Counted from the first letter of the stretch, positions 1 to 8,382 are shown. The stretch is DNA of 64,000 bases from Pseudolactococcus sp041800635 (GCA_047833645.1 CP181259.1:124001-188000); one strand, 5' to 3'. Numbers and translations are program-made. Notes: generated from the sequence alone by a model not told the origin.

Positions 1-2
1 AT

Positions 3-1130
3 TTGCTCGAGCAGCTAGACAATCCCCAAAACAAAATCAAGACCGTTCATGTTGCGGGGACCAATGGCAAAGGCTCAACCATCACTTTCTTGTCCAACAT
101 TCTCCAGCAGTATGGTTTGACGGTCGGTACCTTCACCTCACCCTATATCGAGATTTTTAACGAACGCATTGCGGTTAATGGTCGCTATATTTCTGACGAG
201 GAGTTAAACCGAATCGTCGGTGTCATCAAGCCACTGGTTTTGCAGATGGATGAGGATCCTGACCTTGTCAATATCACAGAGTTTGAAATCCTAACAGCTA
301 TCGGGTATTATTATTTCGCTGAACAGGCTGTCGACATTGCCCTGATAGAAGTGGGCCTTGGTGGACTTTACGATTCGACCAATGTCATCACGCCGCTTGT
401 TTCGGCGATTACGACGATTGGGCTAGATCATCAGGATATTTTAGGCGATACCCTGGCTAAAATTGCCAGTGAAAAGGCTGGGATTATCAAGGCTGGTGTG
501 CCAGTCGTTGTCGGCAATCGCCAAGGTGTGCCTGAAGCAGCTTATGAGGTGATTGCAACAGTCGCAAATGAAAAAGGTGCACCGATTATTCATCCTGAGT
601 CAGGCCAGACTTTTGATTTAAATCTTCATGGTCAGTATCAGCAAGATAATGCAGCCTTGGCTCTCAAAGTATTTGAGAGCTTGGCTGGAAAATTAGACTT
701 GACACTTGATCCAGAAAAAATTAAAAAAGGTCTCAAACAAGCCTTCTGGCCGGCTAGAATGGAAGACCTGAAGGGCTTTATCTTGGACGGTGCCCATAAT
801 TTGCCTGCTATCAAACGTTTGGTGGCAGAATTTGATGGCTCGAAAAAAGTGCATATCTTGTTTTCAGCCTTACAGCGCAAAGATTTTCATGAGATGATTG
901 CCCTGCTACAAACCATTCCAAATGTTGCCTTGACTTTAACGACATTTGACTATCCTAAAACGATCGTAGCGGCCGACGTGGCTGATATTGCGGATGTTGC
1001 TTGGTTAGACGACTGGCGGGAGTTTGTGACCGCACCTAGACAGGCCGATGATATCTATCTGTTGACTGGCTCGCTTTATTTTATGAGTCAAGTCCGCGAT
1101 TTTTTATTGACGTCAGAGACAACAAATTAA
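3..1130 (+). CDS. folC: Folylpolyglutamate synthase / dihydrofolate synthase, 5'-truncated by the window edge
   Basis: The protein adds glutamate to folates (and can join dihydropteroate to glutamate) in the cytoplasm, using ATP. The P-loop is visible almost at the start (VHVAGTNGKGST), followed by the TSPYIEIFNERI segment and the second-domain HNLPAIKRL motif typical of the Mur-ligase-like FolC family. About 375 residues are in the window. The family usually has about 40 more at the N-terminus, so the true start lies upstream and the TTG at base 3 is only where the visible frame begins. A hairpin terminator follows directly. Family assignment is secure; the start cannot be seen. Confidence 0.93.
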   Translation: MLEQLDNPQNKIKTVHVAGTNGKGSTITFLSNILQQYGLTVGTFTSPYIEIFNERIAVNGRYISDEELNRIVGVIKPLVLQMDEDPDLVNITEFEILTAIGYYYFAEQAVDIALIEVGLGGLYDSTNVITPLVSAITTIGLDHQDILGDTLAKIASEKAGIIKAGVPVVVGNRQGVPEAAYEVIATVANEKGAPIIHPESGQTFDLNLHGQYQQDNAALALKVFESLAGKLDLTLDPEKIKKGLKQAFWPARMEDLKGFILDGAHNLPAIKRLVAEFDGSKKVHILFSALQRKDFHEMIALLQTIPNVALTLTTFDYPKTIVAADVADIADVAWLDDWREFVTAPRQADDIYLLTGSLYFMSQVRDFLLTSETTN

Positions 1131-1138
1131 ATAAATGC

Positions 1139-1173
1139 AAAAAATAATGTTTACCAGTTGACATTATTTTTTT
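1139..1173 (+). terminator. Rho-independent terminator of folC
   Basis: An A-rich arm reading AATAATGT pairs with ACATTATT and is followed by a run of T. The loop contains TTTACCAGTTGA, which resembles an AdcR operator, so the terminator and the first zinc-repressor box appear to share the same bases. Confidence 0.75.
1150..1161 (+). promoter_or_regulatory. Possible AdcR/ZitR zinc-repressor box 1
   Basis: TTTACCAGTTGA matches the streptococcal/lactococcal AdcR-type palindrome (TTAACYRGTTAA) at 10 of 12 positions. It lies in the loop of the folC terminator. It is the weakest of three boxes ahead of adcA in terms of position, being about 140 bases from the start codon. Confidence 0.45.
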
Positions 1174-1185
1174 GTCGTGATATAC

Positions 1186-1197
1186 TTAACCAGTAAA
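1186..1197 (+). promoter_or_regulatory. AdcR/ZitR-type zinc-repressor box 2
   Basis: TTAACCAGTAAA agrees with the AdcR consensus TTAACYRGTTAA except for one base in the right arm. The preceding bases GATATACTTAAC are repeated almost exactly before box 3, suggesting a local duplication of the operator with its promoter surroundings. Confidence 0.65.
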
Positions 1198-1271
1198 CTA
1201 ATTGAGAGCGATACTAAACAGTATCATTTAAGCTTTACCGGATAGCTTGCACTTATTTTTTGTAGATATAC

Positions 1272-1283
1272 TTAACTGGCAAA
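1272..1283 (+). promoter_or_regulatory. AdcR/ZitR-type zinc-repressor box 3
   Basis: TTAACTGGCAAA matches the left arm and centre of the AdcR consensus. It ends 19 bases before the adcA start codon, where bound repressor could block transcription. It shares the upstream GATATACTTAAC with box 2. Confidence 0.65.
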
Positions 1284-1302
1284 GGAATTAAGAAAGAGAA
1301 GC

Positions 1303-2814
1303 ATGAAGAAGAAAAAACATTTATTATTAGGTCTCATGGCAGCCACCACTGCCTTAACACTCTTTGCGTGTGGCGGTGAAGCTGGTAAAAAATCGGATAA
1401 GTTGCAAATCGTGACAACTTTTTACCCGATGAAAGCATTTACTGAACAAATTGTCGGCAAAGCAGCAGACGTGACGGTTTTAGTCAAACCAGGCGTTGAG
1501 CCGCATGACTTTGAACCGTCCGCTAAGGACGTCGCGGCCATCCAAAATTCGGACGCTTTTGTTTACAATAACGACAATCTGGAAACTTGGGTCAAAAAAA
1601 CGACTCAGGATATGAAAAATGTCGATGTGATTAAGGCATCTGAGGGCATCTTGTTACTGCCTGGCTCAGCCGAAGGCGGCGATGACGCAGGACACGAGGG
1701 ACATACGCACGCTTACGATCCCCACGTCTGGTTAGCCCCTAGCCTTGCCATCAAAGAAGTTGAGACGATCCGAGATCAGCTGATCAAGAAATTCCCTCAG
1801 AAAAAAGACCTGTTCACCAAAAATTCGGATGCTTATTTAACCAAATTAAAGGCCCTCGATCAAGCTTACAAGGACGGCTTATCCAATGCCAAACAGAAAA
1901 ATTTCGTCACCCAACACGCCGCCTTCGCTTATCTGGCCCTCGAGTACGGTCTCAATCAAGTCTCAGTCTCAGGCATCAACCCCGAAACAGAGCCATCAGC
2001 GACCCGCCTCAAAGAACTGAAAGCCTATGTCGATAAAAATGATATCCACTACATTTATTTCGAAGAAAATGCGTCTGATAAGGTAGCGAAAACCCTGGCA
2101 GAGGAAGCAGCCGTCAAAACCTTGCCCCTGAACCCCCTAGAATCGCTGACCCAAGAACAGGAAGACGCAGGCGAAGATTACATCTCAGTCATGAAGGCAA
2201 ACTTGAAAAACCTCGAAAAAACAACAGATGCGGCAACAAAAGTCATCGACATTGAACCAGAAAAAGCCCCAGAGAAAACGGCAGCAGCCGGTTATTTCAA
2301 GGACGATCAAGTCAAAGACCGCAAGCTTTCGGACTGGTCAGGCACTTGGCAGTCCGTCTATCCGTTACTTCAAAAAGGCGACCTGGACCAAGTCATGCGC
2401 TACAAATCTCTGCTGAACAAAGACAAGACTGAGGCAGCCTACAAGGCCTATTACCAAGCCGGTTACAAATCCGACGTCGCTAAACTCACCATCAAAAAAG
2501 ACACCATCACTTTTGATGTCAATGGCAGCTTACACAAGGCAAGCTACAAATATGTCGGTAAAGAGATATTGACCTATAGCAAAGGCAACCGGGGTGTCCG
2601 CTACCTGTTTGAAGCAGTAGGGGACACAGATGGCGCCTTCAAGTACGTCCAGTTTAGCGACCATGGGATTGCACCCGCGCAAGCAGAACATTTTCACATT
2701 TATTATGGCAATGACAGTCAGCAAAACTTAACCGCAGAGCTTGACAATTGGCCAACTTACTATCCATCAAACCTGACGCCAAATCAAATCGCACAGGAAA
2801 TGATTGCCCATTAA
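1303..2814 (+). CDS. adcA: Zinc ABC-transporter substrate-binding lipoprotein with C-terminal ZinT domain (AdcA)
   Basis: The lipoprotein captures zinc outside the membrane and hands it to an ABC importer. A lipoprotein signal peptide is visible (MKKKKHLLLG..., lipobox LFAC with Cys about residue 23). The N-terminal ZnuA-like domain has the metal-binding pattern EPHDFEPS, a His/Asp/Glu-rich loop before YDPHVWL, a later QHAAFAYL, and YIYFEENAS. A ZinT domain starts near residue 320 (GYFKDDQVKDRKLSDWSGTW) and ends with the HFHIYYG segment. This two-domain layout of about 500 residues is the streptococcal AdcA form. No permease or ATPase gene is adjacent, so it must share an importer encoded elsewhere. 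Three AdcR-like boxes upstream suggest induction in zinc shortage. Confidence 0.93.
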   Translation: MKKKKHLLLGLMAATTALTLFACGGEAGKKSDKLQIVTTFYPMKAFTEQIVGKAADVTVLVKPGVEPHDFEPSAKDVAAIQNSDAFVYNNDNLETWVKKTTQDMKNVDVIKASEGILLLPGSAEGGDDAGHEGHTHAYDPHVWLAPSLAIKEVETIRDQLIKKFPQKKDLFTKNSDAYLTKLKALDQAYKDGLSNAKQKNFVTQHAAFAYLALEYGLNQVSVSGINPETEPSATRLKELKAYVDKNDIHYIYFEENASDKVAKTLAEEAAVKTLPLNPLESLTQEQEDAGEDYISVMKANLKNLEKTTDAATKVIDIEPEKAPEKTAAAGYFKDDQVKDRKLSDWSGTWQSVYPLLQKGDLDQVMRYKSLLNKDKTEAAYKAYYQAGYKSDVAKLTIKKDTITFDVNGSLHKASYKYVGKEILTYSKGNRGVRYLFEAVGDTDGAFKYVQFSDHGIAPAQAEHFHIYYGNDSQQNLTAELDNWPTYYPSNLTPNQIAQEMIAH

Positions 2815-2827
2815 ATTTATAATGCTT

Positions 2828-3121
2828 AGAGGTTGGGAGAAAAGTTTCAGTCGACAAAAGAATATCAATTTCGCACAAAAAGTTTTTACCAAATCGGTAT
2901 TGTTTCTCAAAAAGAATACCGATTTCGCAAAAAAACAGTGTTTTTCTTACCAATTTCGTATTGTTTCCCAGAAAGAATACGAAATTGGTATTTTTTATAA
3001 CAGTACATCCAGTTGCTTACCCCTTCATCCAAAGCGATACAAAAATAGACGATGAACGATTCCGATTAACTTTGGAAATGCTTCATCGTCTATTTTTTAA
3101 AGGCCTTTTGTCCCAGCCTCT
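2828..3121. repeat. 294-bp non-coding element with outer inverted repeat and three internal hairpins
   Basis: The element is bounded by AGAGGTTGGGAGAAAAG and CTTTTGTCCCAGCCTCT, which are inverted copies matching at 15 of 17 bases. Inside are three perfect hairpins: 2891-2925 (11-bp stem around ATCGGTATT), 2948-2990 (15-bp stem around CCAATTTCGTATT) and 3041-3097 (15-bp stem AAAAATAGACGATGA). The first two have nearly identical loops (GTTTCTCAAAAAG and GTTTCCCAGAAAG) but different stems, and their surrounding sequence repeats in tandem. An 83-codon open frame crosses it but lacks a ribosome site and looks incidental. I read this as an intergenic dispersed repeat of unknown function that may also act as the adcA terminator. 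Confidence 0.7.
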
Positions 3122-3150
3122 TTGATGGAGACAGTTTTAAATGCTATAAT
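3122..3150 (+). promoter_or_regulatory. Sigma-A promoter of the methyltransferase gene
   Basis: TTGATG and TATAAT are separated by 17 bases. The -35 box begins right after the repeat element ends. Its position fixes transcription just upstream of the AGAGGAG ribosome site and the GTG start at 3185, and excludes the longer upstream frame. Confidence 0.8.
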
Positions 3151-3184
3151 GAAGTCAGTTAAGCATAAAAGAGGAGTTGTCGAC

Positions 3185-3796
3185 GTGTCTAAAAATTATG
3201 AAAAGCTGTCTGAAACTTATTATGATCACCATGCCAAAAAATTTGACCGGTCATTTGATGGGTTTCTATCTGGCTTTTTTAAGCGCTATATCCTTAAAAA
3301 TCTGGACTTCCCCGATCAAGCTAGAGTCTTAGATGTCGGGTCGGCGACGGGGCGTTTGCTTGAGATGCTGGCGAGTCAGCATCGGTTTGAGGGTGTCGGC
3401 TTAGATATTTCATCTCAGATGACAGAACTTGCACAAGCCCAGTACCCTGAATTTTCCTTTGTGACGGGCTCAGCCATGCAGCTCCCTTTTGAAGACCAGA
3501 GTTTTGAGGTGCTGATCTGTTCGGCTTCTTTTCATCATTTCCCGAGTCCTCAGACATTTCTCAGGGAAGCGAAACGAGTTTTGAAACCGGGCGGCAAGCT
3601 GGTCATTGCTGAGATTCGGATTCCGGTTTTTCAGGGACTTTATAACGGCTATATTCGGCGATTTTCGACTGAGGGCGATGTCAAGGTCTACACCTTTGAT
3701 GAATTGATGACTTTGCTGGAAGTGGCTGGTTTTGTTTTAATTAAAGGTCAGAAACATTTGCAGATTCAATATTTCCAAGCACATAAAAAAGCCTGA
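3185..3796 (+). CDS. Class I SAM-dependent methyltransferase
   Basis: The protein is about 203 residues with the SAM-binding motif VLDVGSATGRLLEML, motif LDISSQM (acidic residue for the SAM ribose), and FEVLICSASFHHFPSP / RVLKPGGKLVIAEI, as in UbiE/Methyltransf_11 proteins. The substrate cannot be told from sequence. I chose GTG at 3185 because a ribosome site (AGAGGAG) lies 10 bases upstream and the promoter at 3122-3150 would otherwise be inside the gene. Its TGA stop is embedded in the bidirectional terminator shared with the convergent pgl gene. Confidence 0.85.
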   Translation: MSKNYEKLSETYYDHHAKKFDRSFDGFLSGFFKRYILKNLDFPDQARVLDVGSATGRLLEMLASQHRFEGVGLDISSQMTELAQAQYPEFSFVTGSAMQLPFEDQSFEVLICSASFHHFPSPQTFLREAKRVLKPGGKLVIAEIRIPVFQGLYNGYIRRFSTEGDVKVYTFDELMTLLEVAGFVLIKGQKHLQIQYFQAHKKA

Positions 3797-3808
3797 TCAG
3801 GCTTTTTT
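3785..3808. terminator. Bidirectional terminator between the methyltransferase gene and pgl
   Basis: A perfect palindrome (AAAAAAGCC TGATCA GGCTTTTTT) has A and T runs on both sides, so it can end transcripts arriving from either strand. It contains the methyltransferase stop codon. Confidence 0.85.
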
Positions 3809-3810
3809 GA

Positions 3811-4824
3811 TTAGGCTTTGACGTAAACACAGACGGCTTCTGGGACGATGAAGTCATGTTGGATTTCAGTCAAGAGGCCTGTGTCGGCATCACGGAAGAA
3901 AGTTGTGACGTTGTCAGAGTCTTGGTGGGCTGCGATGACAACTTTTTCATCCGCTGAGAGGTTGAAGTCGCGTGGCATTTTGCCATAGGTTGCTGCGAGT
4001 TGGGTCAGCTCTAAAGTCCCGTCAGCAAGGATTTTGTAGACGGCAATCGAATCATGTCCACGGTTCGAGCCGTAAAGGAATTTCCCGTCTGTTGAGACAC
4101 GGATCGCAGCAGTGCCGTTGAAGGCTGTCCAATCATCTGGCAGGGTCGAGATGGTTTGCATTAAGGTCAATTGGCCAGCGCCGTCATAAATCAAGACTTC
4201 AATCGTGCTGTTTAACTCATTCATGAGGTAGGCGATTTTTTGTGTCGGATGGAAGGTGATATGACGAGGACCAGCACCTGGTGCAGACTTGTAAGTGCTG
4301 ATCTTGCTTAAATGTCCTTGGTCAGAAACGTCATACGTCACGACTTCATCAGTCCCTAAATCACAGGTGATGAGATATTGATCAGGTGTCAAATCGGTGA
4401 AATGGACATGTGGGCTAGTCTGATTCTCGTGAGGACCAGAGCCTGTGTGCACATCCTTGTCAGCAAGGCTGAGACTGCCATCGGCAGCACGCTTGTAAAC
4501 TAAAACTTCCCCTTTATGGTAGTTGGCGCCATAGACCAAGTCACGGGCTTCGTCTACTGCGACATAACAAAGTGGCGCGCCAGCGGCAACGACGTGATTG
4601 ATCAGTTTGCCAGCATTGTCAAAGGCTGCAATGCCACCTTCACCGTTTGCCGCACCGACGCTGTAAAGATGCCCTGCCTGGTCGAGCGTGAGGTAGGTCG
4701 GGTTAGGTTCTTGGGCAAGCAGCTGAAGGTCGCTCAGGAGGCCTGTTGTCGTGTCCAAGGTCGCTTTGTAAATGCCTTCAGACGTTTTTTTCGTATAAGT
4801 ACCAAAATAAAGTGTTTCTGTCAT
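3811..4824 (-). CDS. pgl: 6-phosphogluconolactonase, lactonase (beta-propeller) family
   Basis: The protein of 337 residues belongs to the seven-bladed beta-propeller lactonase family (YkgB/Pgl), which hydrolyses 6-phosphogluconolactone in the oxidative pentose phosphate pathway. Typical segments are LYFGTYTKKTSEGIY at the N-terminus, GPHENQTSPHVHFTDLTPD, GAGPRHITFHPTQKIAYLMNELNSTI, SRGHDSIAVY and GKMPRDFNLSADEKVVIAAHQDSDNV. The ATG at 4824 has GAAAGGG nine bases upstream; an in-frame ATG at 4833 is too close to it. A TATAAT-like -10 lies at 4855-4860 on the minus strand. It stands alone, convergent with the methyltransferase gene. Confidence 0.88.
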   Translation of the reverse strand: MTETLYFGTYTKKTSEGIYKATLDTTTGLLSDLQLLAQEPNPTYLTLDQAGHLYSVGAANGEGGIAAFDNAGKLINHVVAAGAPLCYVAVDEARDLVYGANYHKGEVLVYKRAADGSLSLADKDVHTGSGPHENQTSPHVHFTDLTPDQYLITCDLGTDEVVTYDVSDQGHLSKISTYKSAPGAGPRHITFHPTQKIAYLMNELNSTIEVLIYDGAGQLTLMQTISTLPDDWTAFNGTAAIRVSTDGKFLYGSNRGHDSIAVYKILADGTLELTQLAATYGKMPRDFNLSADEKVVIAAHQDSDNVTTFFRDADTGLLTEIQHDFIVPEAVCVYVKA

Positions 4825-4983
4825 GACTGTCATCCCTTTCAAATAGATATATTTATTATAGCACAACTTTTTAAAATCGCATGACCAGAGGATGATACCG
4901 CTTTAAATATGGGGTGTTGTGCTATTCGAGTGGGGGGCAACCTTGCCAAATAGTTTGCGAGGGGGGAATGACAGCAGATATGC

Positions 4984-4989
4984 TATAAT
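4984..4989 (+). promoter_or_regulatory. Extended -10 promoter of the AI-2E family gene
   Basis: The sequence TGCTATAAT is a consensus -10 with the TGn extension. I see no good -35 box at the normal distance, as is usual for extended -10 promoters. Confidence 0.55.
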
Positions 4990-5053
4990 ATAAACTATAA
5001 AGTTGTTTCAATTTTAGATAGCAAGATTTTAATCAGAGTAGGTGAAGAAGAAG

Positions 5054-6211
5054 ATGAACGATAAAAATAGTTTTAAAACGACTTGGTTTTTCAAATGGCT
5101 ATTAGACAACAAAGTGGCGACTGGTTTCGCAGTTATCTTGCTTTTTTTGTTAAATCTTTTACTGTTGACGAAATTGAGTTTTATGTTTCAACCGATCGCC
5201 GATTTTCTCGGCGTCATCATGTTACCCATTATTTTAGCAGCAGTCTTTTACTACCTGCTCAATCCCATTGTCGACTATTTCGAGGCGCGTAAAGTGCATC
5301 GTGTGGTGACGATTTCGGTCTTGTTTGCGATTATTATCGCCTTGATCGTTTGGGGTTTAGCTGTTGCGATTCCAAATATGGTGACGCAAGGTGAGAAGTT
5401 TGCAGCTAATTTTCCTGACTATGTCGAATCAGGTGAAAAACATATCACCAGCCTCCTTGGCGATGAACGATTTAAACAGTTTAGACCGCAGATTGAAAAA
5501 GCTGTTACCAGTTTTTCAGATAATTTGATTGAAATTTCCAAAAATCTGTCAACAACTCTGGTCAATAGTACCAGTTCATTTTTATCAGCAGCGACGAGCG
5601 TCATCATTTCCTTGATGATTTTCCCTTTCATTCTGTTTTATCTCTTGCGTGATGGTAAATCACTCAACCAGTATATCGCCAACATACTCCCAACGGCTTG
5701 GCGCAATGACACATCAACCGTCTTGACCCAAGTTAATCTACAACTCTCAAGCTATGTTCGTGGTCAGCTAATCGTCGCGGGGACTGTTGCCATCATGTTC
5801 TCCATCATGTTCTCAGTGATCGGGCTCAAATACGCGGTCGTGATCGGGATTTCAGCTGGTTTCTTAAATCTGATTCCCTACCTCGGCTCATTTTTAGCCG
5901 TGATTCCAGCCTTCATCATCGCCCTAGTGGCGGGGCCCTTCATGGTCTTCAAGGTGGCCATTGTCTTTGTTATCGAGCAAACGATCGAAGGTCGTTTTGT
6001 TAGTCCACTTGTCCTCGGCAGCAAACTCAACATCCATCCCATTACCATCCTCTTTGTCCTTCTGACATCTGGAAAAATCTTCGGTTTCTGGGGCGTTCTC
6101 ATCGGGATCCCAGTCTATGCGTCTGTTAAAGTGATCGTCGTTTACTTCTACAAATGGTATCGGAAGATTTCTAGACTCTACGAAGATGTAGCGCAAGACA
6201 TCCTAGAATAG
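5054..6211 (+). CDS. AI-2E family (UPF0118) membrane transporter
   Basis: The protein has about 385 residues and eight predicted hydrophobic segments: two near the N-terminus (ATGFAVILLFLLNLLLL, PIILAAVFYYLLNP), one near residue 100, one near 185-200, and a C-terminal block including VVIGISAGFLNLIPYLGS and ILFVLLTSGKIFGFWGVLIGIPVYA. The conserved IPYLG and the G(I/V)P near the end mark the AI-2E family, whose members include TqsA and Na+/H+ antiporter-like proteins, so the substrate is not predictable. The start at ATG 5054 follows AGGTGA by nine bases; a GTG at 5042 would overlap that site. It is monocistronic with a terminator after it. Confidence 0.85.
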   Translation: MNDKNSFKTTWFFKWLLDNKVATGFAVILLFLLNLLLLTKLSFMFQPIADFLGVIMLPIILAAVFYYLLNPIVDYFEARKVHRVVTISVLFAIIIALIVWGLAVAIPNMVTQGEKFAANFPDYVESGEKHITSLLGDERFKQFRPQIEKAVTSFSDNLIEISKNLSTTLVNSTSSFLSAATSVIISLMIFPFILFYLLRDGKSLNQYIANILPTAWRNDTSTVLTQVNLQLSSYVRGQLIVAGTVAIMFSIMFSVIGLKYAVVIGISAGFLNLIPYLGSFLAVIPAFIIALVAGPFMVFKVAIVFVIEQTIEGRFVSPLVLGSKLNIHPITILFVLLTSGKIFGFWGVLIGIPVYASVKVIVVYFYKWYRKISRLYEDVAQDILE

Positions 6212-6225
6212 TCCGCCTGAATATC

Positions 6226-6265
6226 ACGTTTCTCATGTCGCCTTGTGGCTGAGAAGCGTTTTTTT
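6226..6265 (+). terminator. Terminator after the AI-2E family gene
   Basis: ACGTTTCTCA pairs with TGAGAAGCGT (one G-T pair) and is followed by seven T. Confidence 0.8.
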
Positions 6266-6354
6266 ATCGCCTAAACATACCAACTTCTGGCGGATGACAG
6301 GCAGTTGAGAGTGTAAAAGTTGGACAAATCCAGCAAAATGGACTAAAATAAAAT

Positions 6355-6368
6355 TGGAAGCGCTTTCT
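6355..6368 (+). promoter_or_regulatory. cre (CcpA) site upstream of dhaK
   Basis: TGGAAGCGCTTTCT fits the catabolite-responsive element consensus TGWAANCGNTNWCA with two deviations. It lies 36 bases before the dhaK start, consistent with repression or modulation of dihydroxyacetone use by CcpA when preferred sugars are present. Confidence 0.7.
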
Positions 6369-6403
6369 GAAATAATCAAAAGCTAGAAAATGAGGGCCAT
6401 CAG

Positions 6404-7393
6404 ATGAAAAAAATTATCAATCAACCCGCAGATATCGTAAGCGAAATAGTATCAGGCTTAACGCGTGCTTATCCTGATTTTGTCAAGAGATTGGACGGAA
6501 CCAATGTCCTTGTCAAAACGGAACAGACGTCACAAGCTCAGCTGATTTCAGGTGGCGGCAGTGGGCACGAGCCCAGTCATGCCGGTTTTATAGGAGATGG
6601 CATGCTTGCAGCAGCAGTCTGTGGGGAAGTCTTCACAAGTCCAACGCCAGATCAAATTTATGAAGCAGCTAAGGCAGTTGACACGGGATCGGGTGTCTTC
6701 TTTATCATTAAAAACTATTCTGGTGATGTCATGAACTTTGACATGGCCAAAGATATGGCTGAAATGGCCGATATCCAAGTCGAGTTTGTCATTGTGGATG
6801 ACGATATCGCAGTCGAAAATTCGACTTATACCCAAGGTAAACGTGGCGTGGCAGGAACTGTTCTCGTCCATAAAATTATTGGCAATTTAGCCCGTTCTGG
6901 CGCTGATTTAGTAACCATCAAGCAAGCTGCTGACAAACTGGTCCCAGAAATCCACACCATCGCCGTTGCCCTATCTGGCGCTACTGTGCCAGAAGTCGGG
7001 AAACCAGGCTTTGTCTTGCCAGAAGATGAGATTGAATACGGTGTTGGGATCCATGGCGAGCCAGGCTATCGCCGTGAAAAAATGTTACCATCAAAAGACT
7101 TGGCCAAAGAATTGGTCGACAAACTGGTGCTAGCTTTTGAGGGCGATACCACAAGCGAGTATGCCATTTTAGTGAATGGGATGGGCGCAACGCCTCTGAT
7201 GGAACAATTCATCTTTACCAATGATGTCATGAACCTACTAGATGATAAGTCGATCAAAGTCGCCTATACCAAAGTTGGCAATTTGATGACCTCGATTGAT
7301 ATGGCAGGGATTTCTCTGACCATGTTACGGCTTTCAGACGCGACTTGGCACGATGATTTAAACGCTGATGTTAAAACAATTGCATGGGGGTGA
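6404..7393 (+). CDS. dhaK: PTS-dependent dihydroxyacetone kinase, DhaK subunit
   Basis: DhaK binds dihydroxyacetone covalently so that DhaL-ADP can phosphorylate it with phosphate from the PTS. Length 329 residues is normal. The substrate-binding GGGSGHEPSHAGF is at about residues 50-62. The hemiaminal-forming histidine is His217 in GVGIHGEPG, equivalent to His218 of the E. coli protein. FFIIKNYSGDVMNFDMA and YTQGKRGVAGT are further family signatures. The gene is first of a tight operon dhaK-dhaL-dhaM, with a cre site upstream. Confidence 0.96.
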   Translation: MKKIINQPADIVSEIVSGLTRAYPDFVKRLDGTNVLVKTEQTSQAQLISGGGSGHEPSHAGFIGDGMLAAAVCGEVFTSPTPDQIYEAAKAVDTGSGVFFIIKNYSGDVMNFDMAKDMAEMADIQVEFVIVDDDIAVENSTYTQGKRGVAGTVLVHKIIGNLARSGADLVTIKQAADKLVPEIHTIAVALSGATVPEVGKPGFVLPEDEIEYGVGIHGEPGYRREKMLPSKDLAKELVDKLVLAFEGDTTSEYAILVNGMGATPLMEQFIFTNDVMNLLDDKSIKVAYTKVGNLMTSIDMAGISLTMLRLSDATWHDDLNADVKTIAWG

Positions 7394-7398
7394 TGGGG

Positions 7399-7974
7399 AT
7401 GAAATTAACGGCTGAAATGGCAAGAAAATGGCTGCTTTTGTTTAATGACAAGATTCAAGCCAAACAAGATGAGTTGAGTGAATTGGACACGCCGATTGGT
7501 GATGGCGACCACGGCCATAATATGGCGCGGGGCATGTCAGCAGTTGTGGCAGTCCTAAAGGATGATCAGACCTTACAAGAAGTCTTTAAGGCGACTGCGA
7601 TGGCTTTGATTTCCAAAGTCGGCGGCGCGAGTGGTCCTTTATACGGTACTGCGTTTATGGAAATGGCGAAAGTTGCAGCCACTTCTGACGAAGTATCAGA
7701 CTTGCTAGCGGCTGGTCTGGCTGGTATCATCAAACGTGGTGGGGCACAGGTCGGCGATAAGACGATGGTCGATGTCTGGACACCTATTCTAGCAGAAATG
7801 CCGAAAGGCACCTTGACCAAAATCGAAATTGAAGAGTATGTCATGGCAACGGCTGATTTGTTGGCTAAAAAAGGCCGTGCCTCTTATGTTGGCGAACGTT
7901 CAATCGGCCATATCGATCCGGGTAGCCAATCCTCAGGCTATCTCTTTGAAAGCTTGCTGGAGGTGCTGGTATGA
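7399..7974 (+). CDS. dhaL: Dihydroxyacetone kinase, ADP-binding DhaL subunit
   Basis: DhaL carries a tightly bound ADP that is rephosphorylated by DhaM and passes phosphate to dihydroxyacetone on DhaK. Counting from ATG 7399, the nucleotide/magnesium aspartates of DTPIGDGDHGHNM are Asp30, Asp35 and Asp37, the same numbers as in E. coli DhaL, which supports this start over the in-frame ATGs at 7384 and 7393. A GGGGGTGATGGGG stretch provides the ribosome site. VGGASGPLYGTAFM and GDKTMVDVWTP are the other conserved nucleotide-binding segments. It lies just after the dhaK stop and overlaps dhaM by four bases. Confidence 0.95.
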   Translation: MKLTAEMARKWLLLFNDKIQAKQDELSELDTPIGDGDHGHNMARGMSAVVAVLKDDQTLQEVFKATAMALISKVGGASGPLYGTAFMEMAKVAATSDEVSDLLAAGLAGIIKRGGAQVGDKTMVDVWTPILAEMPKGTLTKIEIEEYVMATADLLAKKGRASYVGERSIGHIDPGSQSSGYLFESLLEVLV

Positions 7975-8342
7975 CACGTCTAGGAATGGTCTTAGTCACA
8001 CACGTCGCAGATGTTTCTGAAGGCGTCGTCAAATTATTGCGAGAAGTTGCCAAGGATGTAGACATCACAGTTGGAGCTGGCCTTGACGATGGTCAAATCG
8101 GTACAAGCTTTGAGCGGATCCAGGCCGCTTTTGATGCCAATCCAGCGGAGGAACTCTTGGTCTTCTATGACTTAGGCTCTGCCAAGATGAATTTGGAAAT
8201 GGTCATGGAATTTTCAGAAAGACCTGTCCATTTGTACGACACAGCCTTTGTCGAATCAGCTTACACAGCTGCGGCTCTGATTCAAGCCGAGAGCAACCTT
8301 GATGAGATTAACCAACAGCTTGCCCCTTTAAATATCAAATAG
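7971..8342 (+). CDS. dhaM: Single-domain phosphotransferase DhaM (PTS EIIA-Man-like)
   Basis: DhaM takes phosphate from HPr and rephosphorylates ADP on DhaL. At 123 residues it holds only the EIIA-Man-like domain, unlike the three-domain E. coli protein; this short form is known from L. lactis. The likely phosphorylated histidine is His11 in GMVLVTHVADVSEGV. The conserved IGTSFERIQAAF and LVFYDLGSAKMNLEMV follow. The start codon overlaps the dhaL stop (ATGA), indicating translational coupling. Confidence 0.93.
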   Translation: MTRLGMVLVTHVADVSEGVVKLLREVAKDVDITVGAGLDDGQIGTSFERIQAAFDANPAEELLVFYDLGSAKMNLEMVMEFSERPVHLYDTAFVESAYTAAALIQAESNLDEINQQLAPLNIK

Positions 8343-8382
8343 TCTCATTCAAATTGAGTCTGATAAACGAAAGAACCGACTT

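Noticed and set aside
2804..3055. An 83-codon open frame downstream of adcA.
   Set aside because: It overlaps the adcA end, has no ribosome site, and runs through the palindromic repeat element.
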